Shown in pieces: positions 63,352 to 64,000 of a stretch of DNA of 64,000 nt (positions are counted from its first letter, which is position 1; every line of letters begins with the position of its first letter). Made by a program: the position numbers and the translations under genes. The notes beneath the pieces are model-generated. The model had not been told where the DNA came from and ran no database searches. It worked only from the letters and a program-made list of their open reading frames with translations. This DNA comes from Bacteroidales bacterium (GTDB lineage: Bacteria; Bacteroidota; Bacteroidia; Bacteroidales; WCHB1-69), in contig JAFXTS010000005.1 in the NCBI GenBank assembly GCA_017535665.1, positions 80,318-144,317 of the forward strand, read 5' to 3'.

Positions 63352-63380
63352 TAGGATTTTTTTGATTCCGTAGATATTGT

Positions 63381-63412
63381 AGGGCTGTCATAATATGGCA
63401 GCCCTTCTTTTA
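63381..63412 (+). terminator. Terminator after rocD
   Basis: AGGGCTGTCA pairs with TGGCAGCCCT (one G-T pair), followed by a T-rich stretch. Confidence 0.75.
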
Positions 63413-63469
63413 TTTTCTTATCACTCTCCCGTTCTTCCGCGGCAAACTTTCCGTCAGGTACTATCTCAC

Positions 63470-63640
63470 TATTAGCGTGCCGCGGTGGGTGCGCGCAGCT
63501 GCCTCGTACCCCAGACTGCGTCCGCTGTGCGGTCTTGTCTGGGGTTACTAATATATCACCCCTTCGGGGTGAATGTTCATCGCAGCCGTCGGGCTTTATC
63601 AATGGAGACGCGATGAATCGCGTCTCCACAGCAAATTGAT
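63470..63640. repeat. Composite palindromic repeat (REP-like)
   Basis: Three hairpins in about 130 bases: CCCCAGAC (63509) with GTCTGGGG (63537); TCACCCC (63556) with GGGGTGA (63566) around TTC; and GGAGACGCGA (63604) with TCGCGTCTCC around TGAA, a perfect 10-base stem. The last resembles a palindrome I recall as widespread in Bacteroidota and cyanobacterial intergenic DNA. No convincing gene overlaps it. Confidence 0.65.
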
Positions 63641-64000
63641 TTACACACAATGGTTTAGAAAGAACGGGGAGACTTCGTGTCTCTGGCCGCCTTGTAAATT
63701 ACGGCGTGAAGAAATCGGCGGCGAGAGAGCGTGAAGAACGGCGAACTGTCCGAAGATGTGCGAAATGTATTGAGCACATCAAGTTTTTCGCCGTTTAGTG
63801 AACGAACCCCGATTTTAGCCGGAATTTGCACAGCGGCAAAGCGCATTTCTTTTGGTTCGTTTTCTATTCTTATGATATAAACAAGGGTTTTGAAAAATTT
63901 TTTTCAAAAGGCGATTGCCGCACGTAGGAGCGAACGTATTTCTCGTCTCTTTTGATCACTGCGAACATACGACTCACCAGTTTTGCTCTTATTATGTTCA
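63641..64000. other. Non-coding tail of the window
   Basis: About 360 bases without a supported gene. A 63-codon minus-strand frame at 63655-63846 has a serine/arginine-rich composition, no signal peptide and no ribosome site; it may be part of the dispersed repeat next to it. An AT-rich stretch near 63880-63905 (GAAAAATTTTTTTC) could belong to a promoter region of a gene beyond the edge. Confidence 0.4.

Noticed and set aside
63252..63650. Minus-strand frame of 132 codons past rocD
   Set aside because: It overlaps the end of rocD, the terminator and the palindromic repeats; the composition is not protein-like.
63655..63846. Minus-strand frame of 63 codons
   Set aside because: No promoter, no ribosome site, odd serine/arginine composition; more likely part of a dispersed non-coding repeat.

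Overview
The window comes from a Bacteroidota chromosome, most likely order Bacteroidales. Signs seen directly: many genes follow the phylum's -7 promoter box TAnnTTTG (often TATTTTTGC); Shine-Dalgarno sequences are mostly absent; a secreted peptidase ends in a type IX secretion (T9SS) sorting domain; a ricT-gldH pair, Bat proteins and AraC/LytTR regulators are present; and PurL is the large single-chain type. Most of the window is GC-balanced core genome. A clearly AT-richer accessory block lies at about 56.0-60.0 kb, with a smaller AT-rich gene at 20.8-21.5 kb. Genus and species cannot be named from this.

Layout. 1-8.1 kb: 5' part of a secreted protein, a MATE exporter, then an AraC regulator divergent from an efflux set (TolC-like, HlyD-like, two ABC-2 permeases, no ATPase gene). 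8.2-11.8 kb: threonine-aldolase-like enzyme and secreted GH2 beta-mannosidase. 11.8-15.8 kb (minus): two paralogous TPR proteins, DedA, AroE. 15.8-20.7 kb (minus): fused BatB-BatC, BatD and an RNA methyltransferase. 20.8-22.5 kb: orphan AbiEi-like protein and CorA. 22.5-26.9 kb (minus): sodium/solute symporter, endonuclease III, RelA/SpoT. 27.2-27.5 kb: tRNA Thr-Tyr-Gly operon with terminator. 27.5-31.1 kb: LytTR regulator divergent from an acyl-activating/ACP/PlsC fusion, with a three-copy direct repeat between the two promoters.

31.1-47.6 kb is a purine and one-carbon cluster: guaA (minus), then purC, purE, purL, purF, purM, purN, purH, purD, folD, a CofE-like ligase and guaB. Together they make nearly the whole route from PRPP to IMP and then GMP; purB, purK and purA are not here. 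PurF lacks the catalytic N-terminal cysteine and has an altered oxyanion-hole motif, so its glutaminase half looks dead while the transferase half looks intact. Two copies of an AT-rich intergenic repeat lie in opposite orientation around purH-purD.

47.6-54.0 kb (minus): LpoB/CsgG-like protein, T9SS-exported M4 peptidase and EngB GTPase in one operon, preceded by a BamA/TamA-like barrel protein. 54.0-55.9 kb: small lipoprotein, barrel-like protein, LysE exporter, tRNA-Met. 56.0-60.0 kb: AT-rich block with an Rhs core tip and several unrecognised exported proteins. 60.1-63.4 kb: ricT-gldH and ornithine aminotransferase. The last 0.6 kb is non-coding and holds a composite of palindromic, dispersed-repeat-like sequence.
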